Assembly (NCBI RefSeq): GCF_000444995.1
Contig: NC_022041.1
Location: forward strand, 2,206,001 to 2,270,000
Reading direction: 5' to 3'
DNA: 64,000 nucleotides
From: Paracoccus aminophilus JCM 7686
GTDB taxonomy: Bacteria; Pseudomonadota; Alphaproteobacteria; Rhodobacterales; Rhodobacteraceae
Position 1 is the stretch's first letter; each line of letters opens with the position of its first letter. The translations under genes and the position numbers were made by a program. The notes under the pieces were generated by a model. That model saw nothing but the letters and a program-made list of their open reading frames with translations. It searched no databases and was not told the origin of the DNA. Shown one piece after another: positions 52,192 through 60,636 of this stretch.

Positions 52192-52225
52192 AAGATAGCA
52201 CAGCCGCCTACTAGGAGTGCATTTG

Positions 52226-53323
52226 TTGTCTAAAAATTCTGTCAACCTTGAAGACGTTCTTGATAACGCAAGGCAAACGGTAAAAACCGACTCTTATCCA
52301 ATGTCGATTGGCGAGCTCGCAAGTATGTATGAGGCGGGAGAAATCATCCTCCGACCAGAATATCAAAGATACTTCCGCTGGAGCTCGGAGCAGAAGTCAA
52401 AGCTAATAGAATCTATTCTCATTGGGTTACCGCTTCCTTCGGTTTTTGTCGCTCAAGACGAAAAAGGGAACTGGGAAGTCGTCGATGGGATGCAGAGGCT
52501 GTCGACAATATTCGACTTCATGGGAATTGTTGATGATGAGACAAAGCGTAATGCATATTACACTGCGTTCGAAACTCTGTCTGATGATCTGTATTATATC
52601 GAGGAGTTCACTGGAAAGGGTTGGGCAGACTTTGGGCGCAGAATTCAACTCGATTTCCGAAGAACCAAGATACAGCTAACAATCCTGCTCCGCGAAACGG
52701 ATCTTGACGCAAAATTCGAACTGTTCCAAAGGCTGAACTCGGGCGGAACATCAATTTCCGGACAGGAACTGCGTAATGCTATTATTGCCGGGAAGAATCC
52801 TGAAGCTCTAAAGTGGTTTGAAAGCCTTGCTCAATACGAACCGTTCGTAAAAGTGTGCGGCATGTCTGATCGCGATCTATCGGTCCGTATGGATGTGGAG
52901 CTTGTTCTAAGGTTTATCGTCTTTCTCTCTGACGAGATACAAAGCCTGCCAAAAGCTAAAAGTGTTGATGTATTCTTAACTAAAGCCCTTAGGAATATAC
53001 TTTCTGATGATAGCTTTGACTATGCAGGGCATGAGGTGACCTTTAAGAAAACCTTCGATGCCATTCTCGCGGCATGGGGTGAAAATGCTCTGCGCTACAA
53101 GAGTAGCCCCGGAACAGGTAAATTCTCCATTTCATTTTTTGAAGCTGTAGCTCTTGGTGTGGCACAGAACATTGAGAAGCTACCATCGAAAAAAGTTCTC
53201 AAGGAGAAAATTGACAGTGTCGGGTCCAATAGAGCATTTAGAACTGCTTCTGGAAGCGGAAAGAACGCTCAAAGGCGCATCCCCGAATTGGTCAAGCTGG
53301 GTGCTAAGTATTTCAAGATTTAG
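52226..53323 (+). CDS. DUF262 domain protein, probable defence component
   Basis: A 365-residue DUF262 (ParB/Srx-fold) protein. The family motifs are I-x-RPEYQR (residues 41-48) and VVDGMQRLSTI (86-95), the version of DGQQR linked to nucleotide hydrolysis or DNA nicking in GmrSD-type proteins. No DUF1524 HNH domain follows; the rest is helical. TTG 52226 is chosen because TAGGAG lies 9 bases upstream; GTG 52217 overlaps that site. Base composition is AT-rich beside its neighbours (22 G/C in the 60 bases from 52501). It is paired with the HEPN gene 11 bases downstream. Confidence 0.85.
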   Translation: MSKNSVNLEDVLDNARQTVKTDSYPMSIGELASMYEAGEIILRPEYQRYFRWSSEQKSKLIESILIGLPLPSVFVAQDEKGNWEVVDGMQRLSTIFDFMGIVDDETKRNAYYTAFETLSDDLYYIEEFTGKGWADFGRRIQLDFRRTKIQLTILLRETDLDAKFELFQRLNSGGTSISGQELRNAIIAGKNPEALKWFESLAQYEPFVKVCGMSDRDLSVRMDVELVLRFIVFLSDEIQSLPKAKSVDVFLTKALRNILSDDSFDYAGHEVTFKKTFDAILAAWGENALRYKSSPGTGKFSISFFEAVALGVAQNIEKLPSKKVLKEKIDSVGSNRAFRTASGSGKNAQRRIPELVKLGAKYFKI

Positions 53324-53334
53324 TCGCGATCGAC

Positions 53335-53949
53335 ATGAATATAGATGAACTCCAGTTGGAAATTGACCGTATCAGGTCATGGCGAAAGCTTGAGCTTTCT
53401 CAGGCGCGCGCTATTGCTGAAAGTCGTGCGGGACGAGCTGAGGAGGCCTACCTGTGCCGATCTTGGGCGGTGATGATATATGCGCATTGCGATCAAGCAA
53501 TTAAGGCAGTCTCCAGAGCATATTTGGACTATCTAAAAGTTCATCCAAGAGAAGGATATGACTATCGAACCGCTTGGCTCTCCTTTCATGGAAAGGAGGC
53601 CATAAGGCACTCCTCTGATGCTCGATACTTACTCTGCCGACCTGATGTTGCAGAGTTCAGGACGGATCTAATAGGCGGTATAAATCAAAAAGCAGTTATC
53701 GATACTTCAAACTTCAGCTATCCGATGCTTCGCTTTCTGTCTGATTGGGTTGTCCAATGCACTTTTGACCACAGCCTTTACAGAGCGTTTTGCTCGACGT
53801 TAAAGGAGAAGAGAGACGCAATTGCTCATGGCGAGGAGATATTCTTGCGATCAGTAGATGACTGCATTAGTTGGCATGATCCTGCAATTTCATTGCTTGA
53901 TGGTTTTTCAGAGTCCGCGTTGGAAACTGCTCTTCTGCATCCAGCATAA
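53335..53949 (+). CDS. HEPN nuclease of the MAE_28990/MAE_18760 type
   Basis: A 204-residue helical protein with the HEPN RNase motif R160-DAIA-H165 followed by GE, the segment VMIYAHCDQAIKAVSRAYLDYL and DTSNFSYPMLRFL. These are hallmarks of the MAE_28990 HEPN family, often found beside DUF262 genes. HEPN proteins cut RNA, so with its partner this is probably an abortive-infection or toxin-antitoxin-like unit. AT-rich like its partner and foreign to the surrounding phage genes. Confidence 0.8.
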   Translation: MNIDELQLEIDRIRSWRKLELSQARAIAESRAGRAEEAYLCRSWAVMIYAHCDQAIKAVSRAYLDYLKVHPREGYDYRTAWLSFHGKEAIRHSSDARYLLCRPDVAEFRTDLIGGINQKAVIDTSNFSYPMLRFLSDWVVQCTFDHSLYRAFCSTLKEKRDAIAHGEEIFLRSVDDCISWHDPAISLLDGFSESALETALLHPA

Positions 53950-54088
53950 GGAGGGGGTATCTCTGAACTTCCGCGCCATCTCGGGAACCGGCGGGGGGAG
54001 GCACGCGCAAGATAGGCCGAATTTAACTTTTCAGCCGAATCGGCATGTGGTATTTATGCAACAGTGATGTTTTCGCGAGTTGCTTGTT

Positions 54089-54397
54089 ATGCCCCTGCCG
54101 ACTGCCCTTGTCCGGGCGCACCTGAATATCCTTCCCGGTGAGCGGGAAGACGAAGCCGAAATCCTGACCCATTATGCCAACGTGGCCGAGGCGTGGGTTT
54201 CCTCCTATACCGGCCTACCGTTCGACCCTGCCAACGCTCTGATGGTTCAGGCCGCGCTCTTGCTGGTCTCGCATTCCTATGAGAGCCGCGAGGCTGTCAC
54301 CTTCGCCAGCCCGTATCAGCTTCCCTATGGCGTCCATGACCTGCTGTCCGGGCTCAAGCGCCACGTCATCAGCTATACGCCCGACGAGGCCGCGTAA
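54089..54397 (+). CDS. Phage head-tail connector (gp6-like)
   Basis: A 102-residue helical adaptor of the HK97 gp6 type: ALVRAHLNILPGEREDEAEILTHYANVAEAWVSSYTG, AALLLVSHSYESREAVT, LLSGLKRH. It forms a ring under the portal. Start ATG 54089 or TTG 54080. It opens a run of five genes with start/stop overlaps. Confidence 0.8.
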   Translation: MPLPTALVRAHLNILPGEREDEAEILTHYANVAEAWVSSYTGLPFDPANALMVQAALLLVSHSYESREAVTFASPYQLPYGVHDLLSGLKRHVISYTPDEAA

Positions 54398-54855
54398 TGG
54401 GCGAGTTCGTTCAAGGAAGCGAAGAGCTTCAACGCAAGCTCATGGCGCTGCGCGACAAGATGCCCGAGGCTATCCGTCCGACGCTGATGAGGGCGGGCGA
54501 GGAAGTCGCCAAGGACGCCCGCGCTCTGGCCGAGGCATCGCGGCGCACGGGCGATCTGATCGAGAGCATTCACGTCACCGGCCCCGGTGAGACCACGCCC
54601 GCCCATAGCACAGACGGCGGTGCGCGCACGGCTGGACCGCTCGAAGTGCTGGTGACGGCGGGCGACACTGACGCCCGTCATGCCCATCTGGTCGAAGGCG
54701 GCACGGTCGAACGCCAGCACAAGGACGGCACCAGCACTGGCGCCATGCCCGCGAAGCCGTTCTTCAACCCGGCATGGCGCTTGAACCGTCGCAAGCAGGA
54801 ACAGCGCATTAACCGCGCCCTTCGCAAAGCATGGCGCGAGGCTGTCAATGCTTGA
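54397..54855 (+). CDS. HK97 gp10-like tail-completion protein
   Basis: A 152-residue protein resembling HK97 gp10: GSEELQRKLMALRDKMPEAIRPTLMRAGEEVAKDARALA at the start and HAHLVEGGTVERQHKDG...MPAKPFFNPAW later. It helps join head and tail. Coupled to its neighbours by short overlaps. Confidence 0.82.
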   Translation: MGEFVQGSEELQRKLMALRDKMPEAIRPTLMRAGEEVAKDARALAEASRRTGDLIESIHVTGPGETTPAHSTDGGARTAGPLEVLVTAGDTDARHAHLVEGGTVERQHKDGTSTGAMPAKPFFNPAWRLNRRKQEQRINRALRKAWREAVNA

Positions 54856-55270
54856 GCCTTCCCTTGCCCTTCAAACTGCTGTCGGTGACGCGCTTGCGGC
54901 CTCGCCTGCTGTCACTGCCCATGTCGCGCCCGAGCGTATCCGGGCAGGTAGCATCCGCCCCGAATTCATGCCTGCAATCCTGCTGCCTGCGGGCAATGTC
55001 GAAATCCTCGGGCGTGCTGCCAGTGGTCAGACGGTGGCAGAGGTGAGCCTGATCCTTCACCTTTGGGCAGTGCAAGATTCCTCGGACGTGGCGCAAGAGA
55101 TCGCAGGCGCGGTGCTGGCTGTGCTGATGGACGCCCCGCCTGCCGCTGGTTTCTGGTTCGATGAATGGGACCGGCCTTCGCTGGCATGGGTTCCTGATCC
55201 TGACCCGGCGCAGTCGCACAGTCACGCTGCGATCAAGCTGCGGGCCGTGATCCGGTGGAGGGCTATCTGA
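54848..55270 (+). CDS. DUF3168 tail completion protein
   Basis: A 140-residue DUF3168-type protein: LALQTAVGDALAASPAVTAHV, VSLILHLWAVQDSSDVAQEIAGAV, HAAIKLRAVIRWRA. Members cap the tail tube at the head. The stop overlaps the next start (TGATG). Confidence 0.8.
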   Translation: MLEPSLALQTAVGDALAASPAVTAHVAPERIRAGSIRPEFMPAILLPAGNVEILGRAASGQTVAEVSLILHLWAVQDSSDVAQEIAGAVLAVLMDAPPAAGFWFDEWDRPSLAWVPDPDPAQSHSHAAIKLRAVIRWRAI

Positions 55271-55581
55271 TGCAGGCGGGCAAGCTTCAACACCGCATCG
55301 AATTGCAACGCCTGACCGAGACCTTGACCGCCAGCCGGAAGGTTCAGGAGGTTTGGACGACCTACGCCACGGGCCGGGCCGAGCTTCGGCAAGCTGGTCT
55401 TTCCGAGTTCCTGCGCAATGACGTGGAAGGCACGACCTCGAACGCGGTCTTTCTGATCCGCTGGATTCCGGGCGTCTCGGTCGCGGATCGGATCACCCAT
55501 GACGGCAAGGTCTGGAATATCGTCGCCATTGCCGAGATCGGGCGGCGGCGCGGGCTTGAGCTACGGGCGGTGGCGGCATGA
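55270..55581 (+). CDS. Phage head closure / head-tail adaptor protein
   Basis: A 103-residue protein with the opening MQAGKLQHRIELQRLTETL and WTTYATGRAELR, then GKVWNIVAIAEIGRRRGLEL, typical of HK97-type head closure (SPP1 gp16-like) proteins. It follows DUF3168, an unusual order, since closure normally precedes it. Confidence 0.82.
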   Translation: MQAGKLQHRIELQRLTETLTASRKVQEVWTTYATGRAELRQAGLSEFLRNDVEGTTSNAVFLIRWIPGVSVADRITHDGKVWNIVAIAEIGRRRGLELRAVAA

Positions 55582-55979
55582 GCGTTCATCATCGCGGCAT
55601 AAAGCCTGCCGTCTCCAAGGACGCCGAGGCGCTGACCAAAGCCCCGCCCGCACCGGCCTACCTGTCGAAATGGGCAAAAGCCGAATGGCGGCGGATCATG
55701 CCGCAACTGATCGCGCGCCAGATCATCACCCGCGCCGATCTGGCAGGCGTCGAAAACTATTGCGGCGCTGTCGGTGCTGCCTGCCAGATCGCCGAGATTA
55801 TCAACGTGATGCCGGTCCCGGACCTCAAGCTAGGCGGTTTGCAAATCCGCTACATGCAAACGGCACGCCAGCTTGCCGCCGAATATGGCCTGACCCCGAC
55901 CAGCCGCGCCCGCATCGGTGGCGGTGCTGACCAGCCCGATCCGAACGCACGCCCCAACCCTTTAAGTTTCCGTCGATGA
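55578..55979 (+). CDS. terS: Terminase small subunit (P27 type)
   Basis: A 133-residue P27-family TerS: PPAPAYLSKWAKAEWRRIMPQLIARQIITRADLAGVENYCGAVG, then ARQLAAEYGLTPTSRARIG at the end. It recognises the packaging site. Its start overlaps the closure gene, and its stop overlaps terL. Confidence 0.85.
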   Translation: MSVHHRGIKPAVSKDAEALTKAPPAPAYLSKWAKAEWRRIMPQLIARQIITRADLAGVENYCGAVGAACQIAEIINVMPVPDLKLGGLQIRYMQTARQLAAEYGLTPTSRARIGGGADQPDPNARPNPLSFRR

Positions 55980-57628
55980 GCAAAAGCACCTATCCGCATT
56001 GGATTTTTGACGGCTCCGAAATTCCCGATCCGTTCGGCTATGGCGAACAGGCGGTGCAGTTTTTGCGCTCGCTGTCGCATCCGCAAAGCGCACTTCCGGG
56101 GAACGCCTTTCAGCTTGACGAATGGCAAGAGCGGATTGTCCGGCGCATCTATGGGCCGCGCCACCCGGACGGCTCACGAATTGTCAAAGACGTTTGGCTT
56201 GAAGTTCCGCGTGGCAATCGTAAGACCTCGCTTGCTGCTGCGTTCTCACTGCTTCACCTTCTCGGCCCGGAAGCGGTCCCGCAAGGTCAGGCTTACTTTT
56301 GTGCCAGCGACCGCAAACAGGCGGAAATTGGCTTTCTGGAGGCGATGGGGATCATTCGCGCCGATAGCAACCTTGCGCAAGCGGTTCGGATCAATAACCC
56401 CCAGATCGGCACCAAATCAGCCAAGAGCCTGATTGACGGAACGAAGTTGGAAACCACGACCGCCGATGGCGACAGTTACCAAGGCCGGACGCCAACGTTC
56501 GTTATGTGTGATGAGGTCCATGTCTGGAAAAACCGGAAACTCTGGGACTCAATGTGGCAAGGTCGTCGTAAGCGTGGGGCGTTGTTTATCACGACAACCA
56601 CCGCTGGACGTGGACGGCATGGCTTTGCCTATGATCGCTATTCGCTCTTTCGTGATATTGCATTAGGTAAGATTAATAACCCAACCAAGCTGCCAATCAT
56701 ATTCGAGCCGGAAGAGGGTGACGATTGGTTAGACGAAAAGGTTTGGCATAAGGTCAATCCCGGAATGCGATATGGATATCCTATTTTGGATGAAATGCGC
56801 GACGACGCCATTACAGCGCAACATGATCCGATTGAGGGATATGAATTTCGCCAAATGGCCTTGAACGAATGGCTTGGTAACTCCACTTCGCCACTCTTCA
56901 ACTTCGATGAATACGACGCGGGCGCGTTCACTGCCGAGATCGGCAAGGACGGTAAGCCTGTCGATTACGAAACCGACCTCGAAGACTGCCCCTGCTATCT
57001 GGGTGTGGACTACGCCCAGACAGGCGACCTTGCTTGTATCGTCGCAGCATGGCGGCACGAGGGCGGCGTGCATGATGGAAAGATCACGATCAAGCCTTGG
57101 TTTTTTGTGCAGTCGGAAAGGCTAGAAGATCGCGAACGGCTTGAACAGGTTCCTTATCGTCAATGGGTGAAGGACGGGCAACTAATTGTTGTTCCCGGCC
57201 CCATGGTGACGCAGCAGGCAGTTGCCGAGGTTGTTCGCGAGATAAGCGCCCGGCATGATGTTCGGCGGGTTGGCTATGATCCCTACGGATTTAGGGCAAT
57301 GGCTACCGAACTTCTATCCGAGGGTATCCATATGGTCGAAATGAAACAAAGTATTGCGATTATGGGGCCAGCGAACGGCGAACTTATCCGAGCAGTCAAT
57401 GGGCGACTAATTCGGCACACTAATCACCCGATCTTGCGGCATCATTTCGACGGTGTGGCGGCTGTGGTGAATGATACCGGCGTGGTTTGGATGAGTAAGG
57501 CGGATAAGAAGCGCGGGCATATCGACGGGGCAGTTGCCGCCAGCATGGCTGTATCCGGCGCGGTTACTGATAAAGATCAAGGCAGCTATTACAGCCGGGA
57601 TGATGTTCTCGGTCTTCTTGTCGCGTAA
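55976..57628 (+). CDS. terL: Terminase large subunit
   Basis: A 550-residue DNA-packaging motor. The ATPase has a Walker A variant VPRGNRKTS (residues 77-85) and Walker B VMCDE (176-180). The nuclease part carries LGVDYAQTGDL and HIDGAVAASMA with candidate metal-binding aspartates. Stretches at about 56640-56870 and 57100-57420 are visibly more AT-rich than the rest, suggesting mosaic origin. Full length. Confidence 0.9.
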   Translation: MSKSTYPHWIFDGSEIPDPFGYGEQAVQFLRSLSHPQSALPGNAFQLDEWQERIVRRIYGPRHPDGSRIVKDVWLEVPRGNRKTSLAAAFSLLHLLGPEAVPQGQAYFCASDRKQAEIGFLEAMGIIRADSNLAQAVRINNPQIGTKSAKSLIDGTKLETTTADGDSYQGRTPTFVMCDEVHVWKNRKLWDSMWQGRRKRGALFITTTTAGRGRHGFAYDRYSLFRDIALGKINNPTKLPIIFEPEEGDDWLDEKVWHKVNPGMRYGYPILDEMRDDAITAQHDPIEGYEFRQMALNEWLGNSTSPLFNFDEYDAGAFTAEIGKDGKPVDYETDLEDCPCYLGVDYAQTGDLACIVAAWRHEGGVHDGKITIKPWFFVQSERLEDRERLEQVPYRQWVKDGQLIVVPGPMVTQQAVAEVVREISARHDVRRVGYDPYGFRAMATELLSEGIHMVEMKQSIAIMGPANGELIRAVNGRLIRHTNHPILRHHFDGVAAVVNDTGVVWMSKADKKRGHIDGAVAASMAVSGAVTDKDQGSYYSRDDVLGLLVA

Positions 57629-57646
57629 TGAGTAGGAAGCTTTAAT

Positions 57647-60190
57647 ATGGCACTCGATGAAACCGGCCTTCTGATCAAGCTTGAGGCGAATGTCTCTAAA
57701 TGGGAGAAGGACTTCAATCGCGCAATCTCGCAGCAAAACCGTGCTTCACAGCGGATGGAACAGCTTGCCAAGCGCAACGCCCAGAAGATCGCCCAGCAAT
57801 ATGAGGGCCTCGGGCCGAAAATTGGCAAAGCGTTTGAAGGCATCCCCTCGGCATTGAAAGGGCTTGGCAGCGCGTTCTTGGGCGGGCTTGCCGGTGGTCT
57901 TGCTGTCGGTGGCATCACCGAGTTCACCCGTTCTCTTGGCGAGGCCACGCGCGGGATTGCAGAGATCAAGAACGAGGCGGCACGGGCTGGCGTCACCACG
58001 ACCGTGTTTCAGGAATGGAAATACCTCGCCGATGAAAACCGGATCAGCGTGGACGCCCTCGCGGACGGGTTCAAAGAACTTGGAATGCGCGCCGACGAGT
58101 TCATTGTTACGGGCGTCGGTCCTGCCGCCGAAGCCTTCACCCGTCTTGGCTATTCCGCCGACCAGTTGAAGGCCAAGCTCAAAGACCCCTCGGCCCTGAT
58201 GCTTGAGGTTCTTGGACGGGCCAGCAAGTTCGACAAATCCGCACAGAACCGCATCCTTGATGAGACCTTCGGCGGCACGGGCGCGGAACAGCTTGCCGTC
58301 CTACTCGGGCAAGGCGAAGACGCCATGCGCGCCACGATTGAACGCGCCCATGAAGTCGGCGCGGTCCTTGATAGCGACGTGATCGACCGCGCCGCCGAGG
58401 TCGACCGTAAGTTTACCGCGCTACAGGCCAGCGTCTCGAACTTCGGCAAGCGTGTTGTGATCTCGGTGGCCGAGGGCGTGGTCGCGCTCACTGACTTCCG
58501 CGACCACCTTGATGCGCTCTTTCCGAATGAGGCTGTCGGGCGTCAGGTTCTTGGCGATGCCTTTTATGATGACCTCGCCCAAAGCGAGCAGGCCGCACAG
58601 GAGAACGCCGCCACGCTTCGGGGGTTGACCGAACAGTATAACCAGCTTGCGGATAGCGCCTCTAGCGCAGCCCCTGCTTTGCTGGACGCTGCCGCCACGC
58701 TTCGCCTGATGGGCAATGATGATGCTGCCGACGCGCTGCAAGCTGCTGCCGATCGGATGCAGGCGCTTGCCGGTTCCTTCCAAGACGGCACCATGACCGG
58801 CGAAGAGTTCGCGGCCCAACTGACCGAGGTTAAGCGCGAGGCGGATAACACCTTCGCCAGCCTGTCGGACGTGGACCGCGCCAGCTTCGGCACGGTGATT
58901 GGTGAGCTTGGCGTTCTCGGTGGTGCGATTGCGGGCGTCCTGTCGCTTGCACAGTCGCTATCCAGCGCGATGGCTTCACTTGCGGACGGCAAGGCAGTGA
59001 AGGCGCTGCGGGATCGCAATGAGGCCGAAGCGGCCAGCATGGCGAGCCTAGACGCGATGACCAAGGCGAACGAGAACTTCGCCCAGTCCGAGGCTGAACG
59101 GAACGCTGCGACAACCGCGAGCATGAAACTTGAGGAAGCCCGCGCCGACGCGCGCAAACGTGCCGCTGCTGCCGGTGCCGTGCTGACCGAAGCCGAGATC
59201 ACCACTGCCGCCGAGGCCGCGCTGGCGGGTGATGCCGCTCGTGCAGCTGCCGACAAGGCCGCGCGCGGTGGTGGCAAGCCCAAAGGCGGCGGCGGTGCCA
59301 AAGCCGAGAAGCTGGACGATTACGCCCGCGAGGTCGCGAGCATTAAGGAAAAGACGACCGCCCTAGAAACAGAGGCATCGGTTTTGCTGGCCGTTGCCGC
59401 CTCGGGCGAGAAGATGGCGGGCGCGATGGATTTTGCCCAGACGAAGGCCAGCCTTCTCACTGCCGCCCTGTCAGCCGGGAAGAGCCAGACGCCCGAGCTT
59501 ATCGCCCAGGTGGATGCCTTGGCCCGCGCCTATGTCACGGCAGGCCAGAAGGCCGAGCAGGCAGGCGACCAGATGAAAAGCGTTGAAGATAACACTAAGC
59601 AGGGCGCACAGGCGTTCACCGATCTGGTGATGAGTGCCACCGAGGGAAGCGAAGCCTTTGCCGGTGCGCTGCGCAATCTCGGGATGCAAATCCTTCAAAA
59701 CTCGCTCTTGAAGCTGATCCTTGGCTTTGCTGGTCAGGGTGGCCCGTTCGGCTCTGCGATGGGCTGGCTTGGTTCGGCCCTGACCCCGCCCGCTGGTTTT
59801 GCAGCCGGTGGCTATACCGGCGACGGCGGCAAGCATCAGGTCGCGGGCCTTGTTCATCGCGGCGAATTTGTCCTGTCGAAAGCCGCGACCGAACGCATTG
59901 GCGTGGGCAATCTCGAAAGGCTTCATCAGCGCGCGCTACAGGGCTATTCACGCGGTGGCCTTGTCGGTGCTGCCAAGAAGGCCGCAACGCCCGCCAGTGA
60001 CTCGCTCCGGGGCGCCGTGCAGCACATCAACGTGACAGGTGGACCGATCACGGTGAACGCCTCGGGCGGCACACCGGAACAGAATGGCGACCTTGCCCGC
60101 CAGATAGCGAAAGAGACCGAACGCGGTATGCGTGATCTTGTCCGGGATGAACTTGTTCGCCAGCGACGCAGCGGGGGAATCTTGAGGTAA
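57647..60190 (+). CDS. Phage tail tape measure protein
   Basis: An 847-residue protein rich in Ala and long helices. The N-terminus (ISKWEKDFNRAISQ-like) and hydrophobic GLGSAFLGGLAGGLAVGG (about residues 65-85) are followed by coiled-coil stretches. The C-terminal signature AGGYTGDGGKHQVAGLVHRGEFVLSKAATERIGVGNL... GYSRGG is typical of lambda-like tape measures, which set tail length. No tail tube gene lies nearby. Confidence 0.88.
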   Translation: MALDETGLLIKLEANVSKWEKDFNRAISQQNRASQRMEQLAKRNAQKIAQQYEGLGPKIGKAFEGIPSALKGLGSAFLGGLAGGLAVGGITEFTRSLGEATRGIAEIKNEAARAGVTTTVFQEWKYLADENRISVDALADGFKELGMRADEFIVTGVGPAAEAFTRLGYSADQLKAKLKDPSALMLEVLGRASKFDKSAQNRILDETFGGTGAEQLAVLLGQGEDAMRATIERAHEVGAVLDSDVIDRAAEVDRKFTALQASVSNFGKRVVISVAEGVVALTDFRDHLDALFPNEAVGRQVLGDAFYDDLAQSEQAAQENAATLRGLTEQYNQLADSASSAAPALLDAAATLRLMGNDDAADALQAAADRMQALAGSFQDGTMTGEEFAAQLTEVKREADNTFASLSDVDRASFGTVIGELGVLGGAIAGVLSLAQSLSSAMASLADGKAVKALRDRNEAEAASMASLDAMTKANENFAQSEAERNAATTASMKLEEARADARKRAAAAGAVLTEAEITTAAEAALAGDAARAAADKAARGGGKPKGGGGAKAEKLDDYAREVASIKEKTTALETEASVLLAVAASGEKMAGAMDFAQTKASLLTAALSAGKSQTPELIAQVDALARAYVTAGQKAEQAGDQMKSVEDNTKQGAQAFTDLVMSATEGSEAFAGALRNLGMQILQNSLLKLILGFAGQGGPFGSAMGWLGSALTPPAGFAAGGYTGDGGKHQVAGLVHRGEFVLSKAATERIGVGNLERLHQRALQGYSRGGLVGAAKKAATPASDSLRGAVQHINVTGGPITVNASGGTPEQNGDLARQIAKETERGMRDLVRDELVRQRRSGGILR

Positions 60191-60223
60191 CGCCGGGGTA
60201 ACTTTCGGCGCAGCAATGGCGAT

Positions 60224-60405
60224 TGTCCACATTTTCTCCTTTAGAGGGCAAGCAACCACCAAAACCCTGAGGACAACCGCGGATGTCCACATTTTCTCCT
60301 TTAGAGAGGGGAAAACCTGACCGGAACAGGTTTGTCCACATTTTCGTCGTATATTAAGATATATCTAAGAGAAGAAGACTATTAAATGACGGAGAAAATG
60401 TGGAC
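60224..60405 (+). repeat. Iteron-like repeats TGTCCACATTTTCTCC
   Basis: The 16-base unit occurs at 60224-60239 and 60284-60299 (both extended by TTTAGAG). A partial copy is at 60333-60345 and an inverted copy at 60390-60405. Spacing of the direct copies is 60 and 49 bases. Confidence 0.8.
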
Positions 60406-60556
60406 AAACTTTATGGATACCCCTCCGGCCATACTCGGGCGCTGCGCGCCCTCGCACGACCCCTCTTCACTTGACCACCTCTCCGACCCGATAGCTCGCC
60501 AGCCTCAAAGGCCAATATCATCCGGCTCACTCACGCGCCCCTATCGACTGTATCTA

Positions 60557-60598
60557 TTTTGCAACCAATCATAAATTTATGTTGCTTTTTTGCAACCA
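60557..60598 (+). promoter_or_regulatory. Operator-like direct repeat TTTTGCAACCA
   Basis: Two identical 11-base copies (60557-60567, 60588-60598) lie 31 bases apart, with GTTGC between them complementing GCAAC. They sit just before the gene at 60637, whose product may bind them. Confidence 0.55.
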
Positions 60599-60636
60599 CC
60601 GTGCTACCAGTAAACCAATATCATTGGAGCACCCAC

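Larger units (their letters stand above)
60191..60636 (+). promoter_or_regulatory. Noncoding regulatory region with repeats
   Basis: About 440 bases between the tape measure and the next gene, holding iteron-like repeats (60224-60405) and a second repeat pair (60557-60598) described separately. Short open frames overlapping the repeats look fortuitous. The region probably combines replication or transcription control sites. Confidence 0.55.

Noticed and set aside
60048..60341. Minus-strand frame of 97 codons across the iteron-like repeats, with a repeated SKGENVD peptide
   Set aside because: The peptide repeat is a by-product of the DNA repeat, and the frame overlaps the end of the tape measure gene.
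60224..60405. CRISPR array
   Set aside because: Only two full copies with unequal spacing, one partial and one inverted copy, and no cas genes.
60386..60574. Plus-strand frame of 62 codons beginning in the inverted repeat copy
   Set aside because: No ribosome site, Pro/Ser-rich without a domain, ends inside the operator-like repeats.
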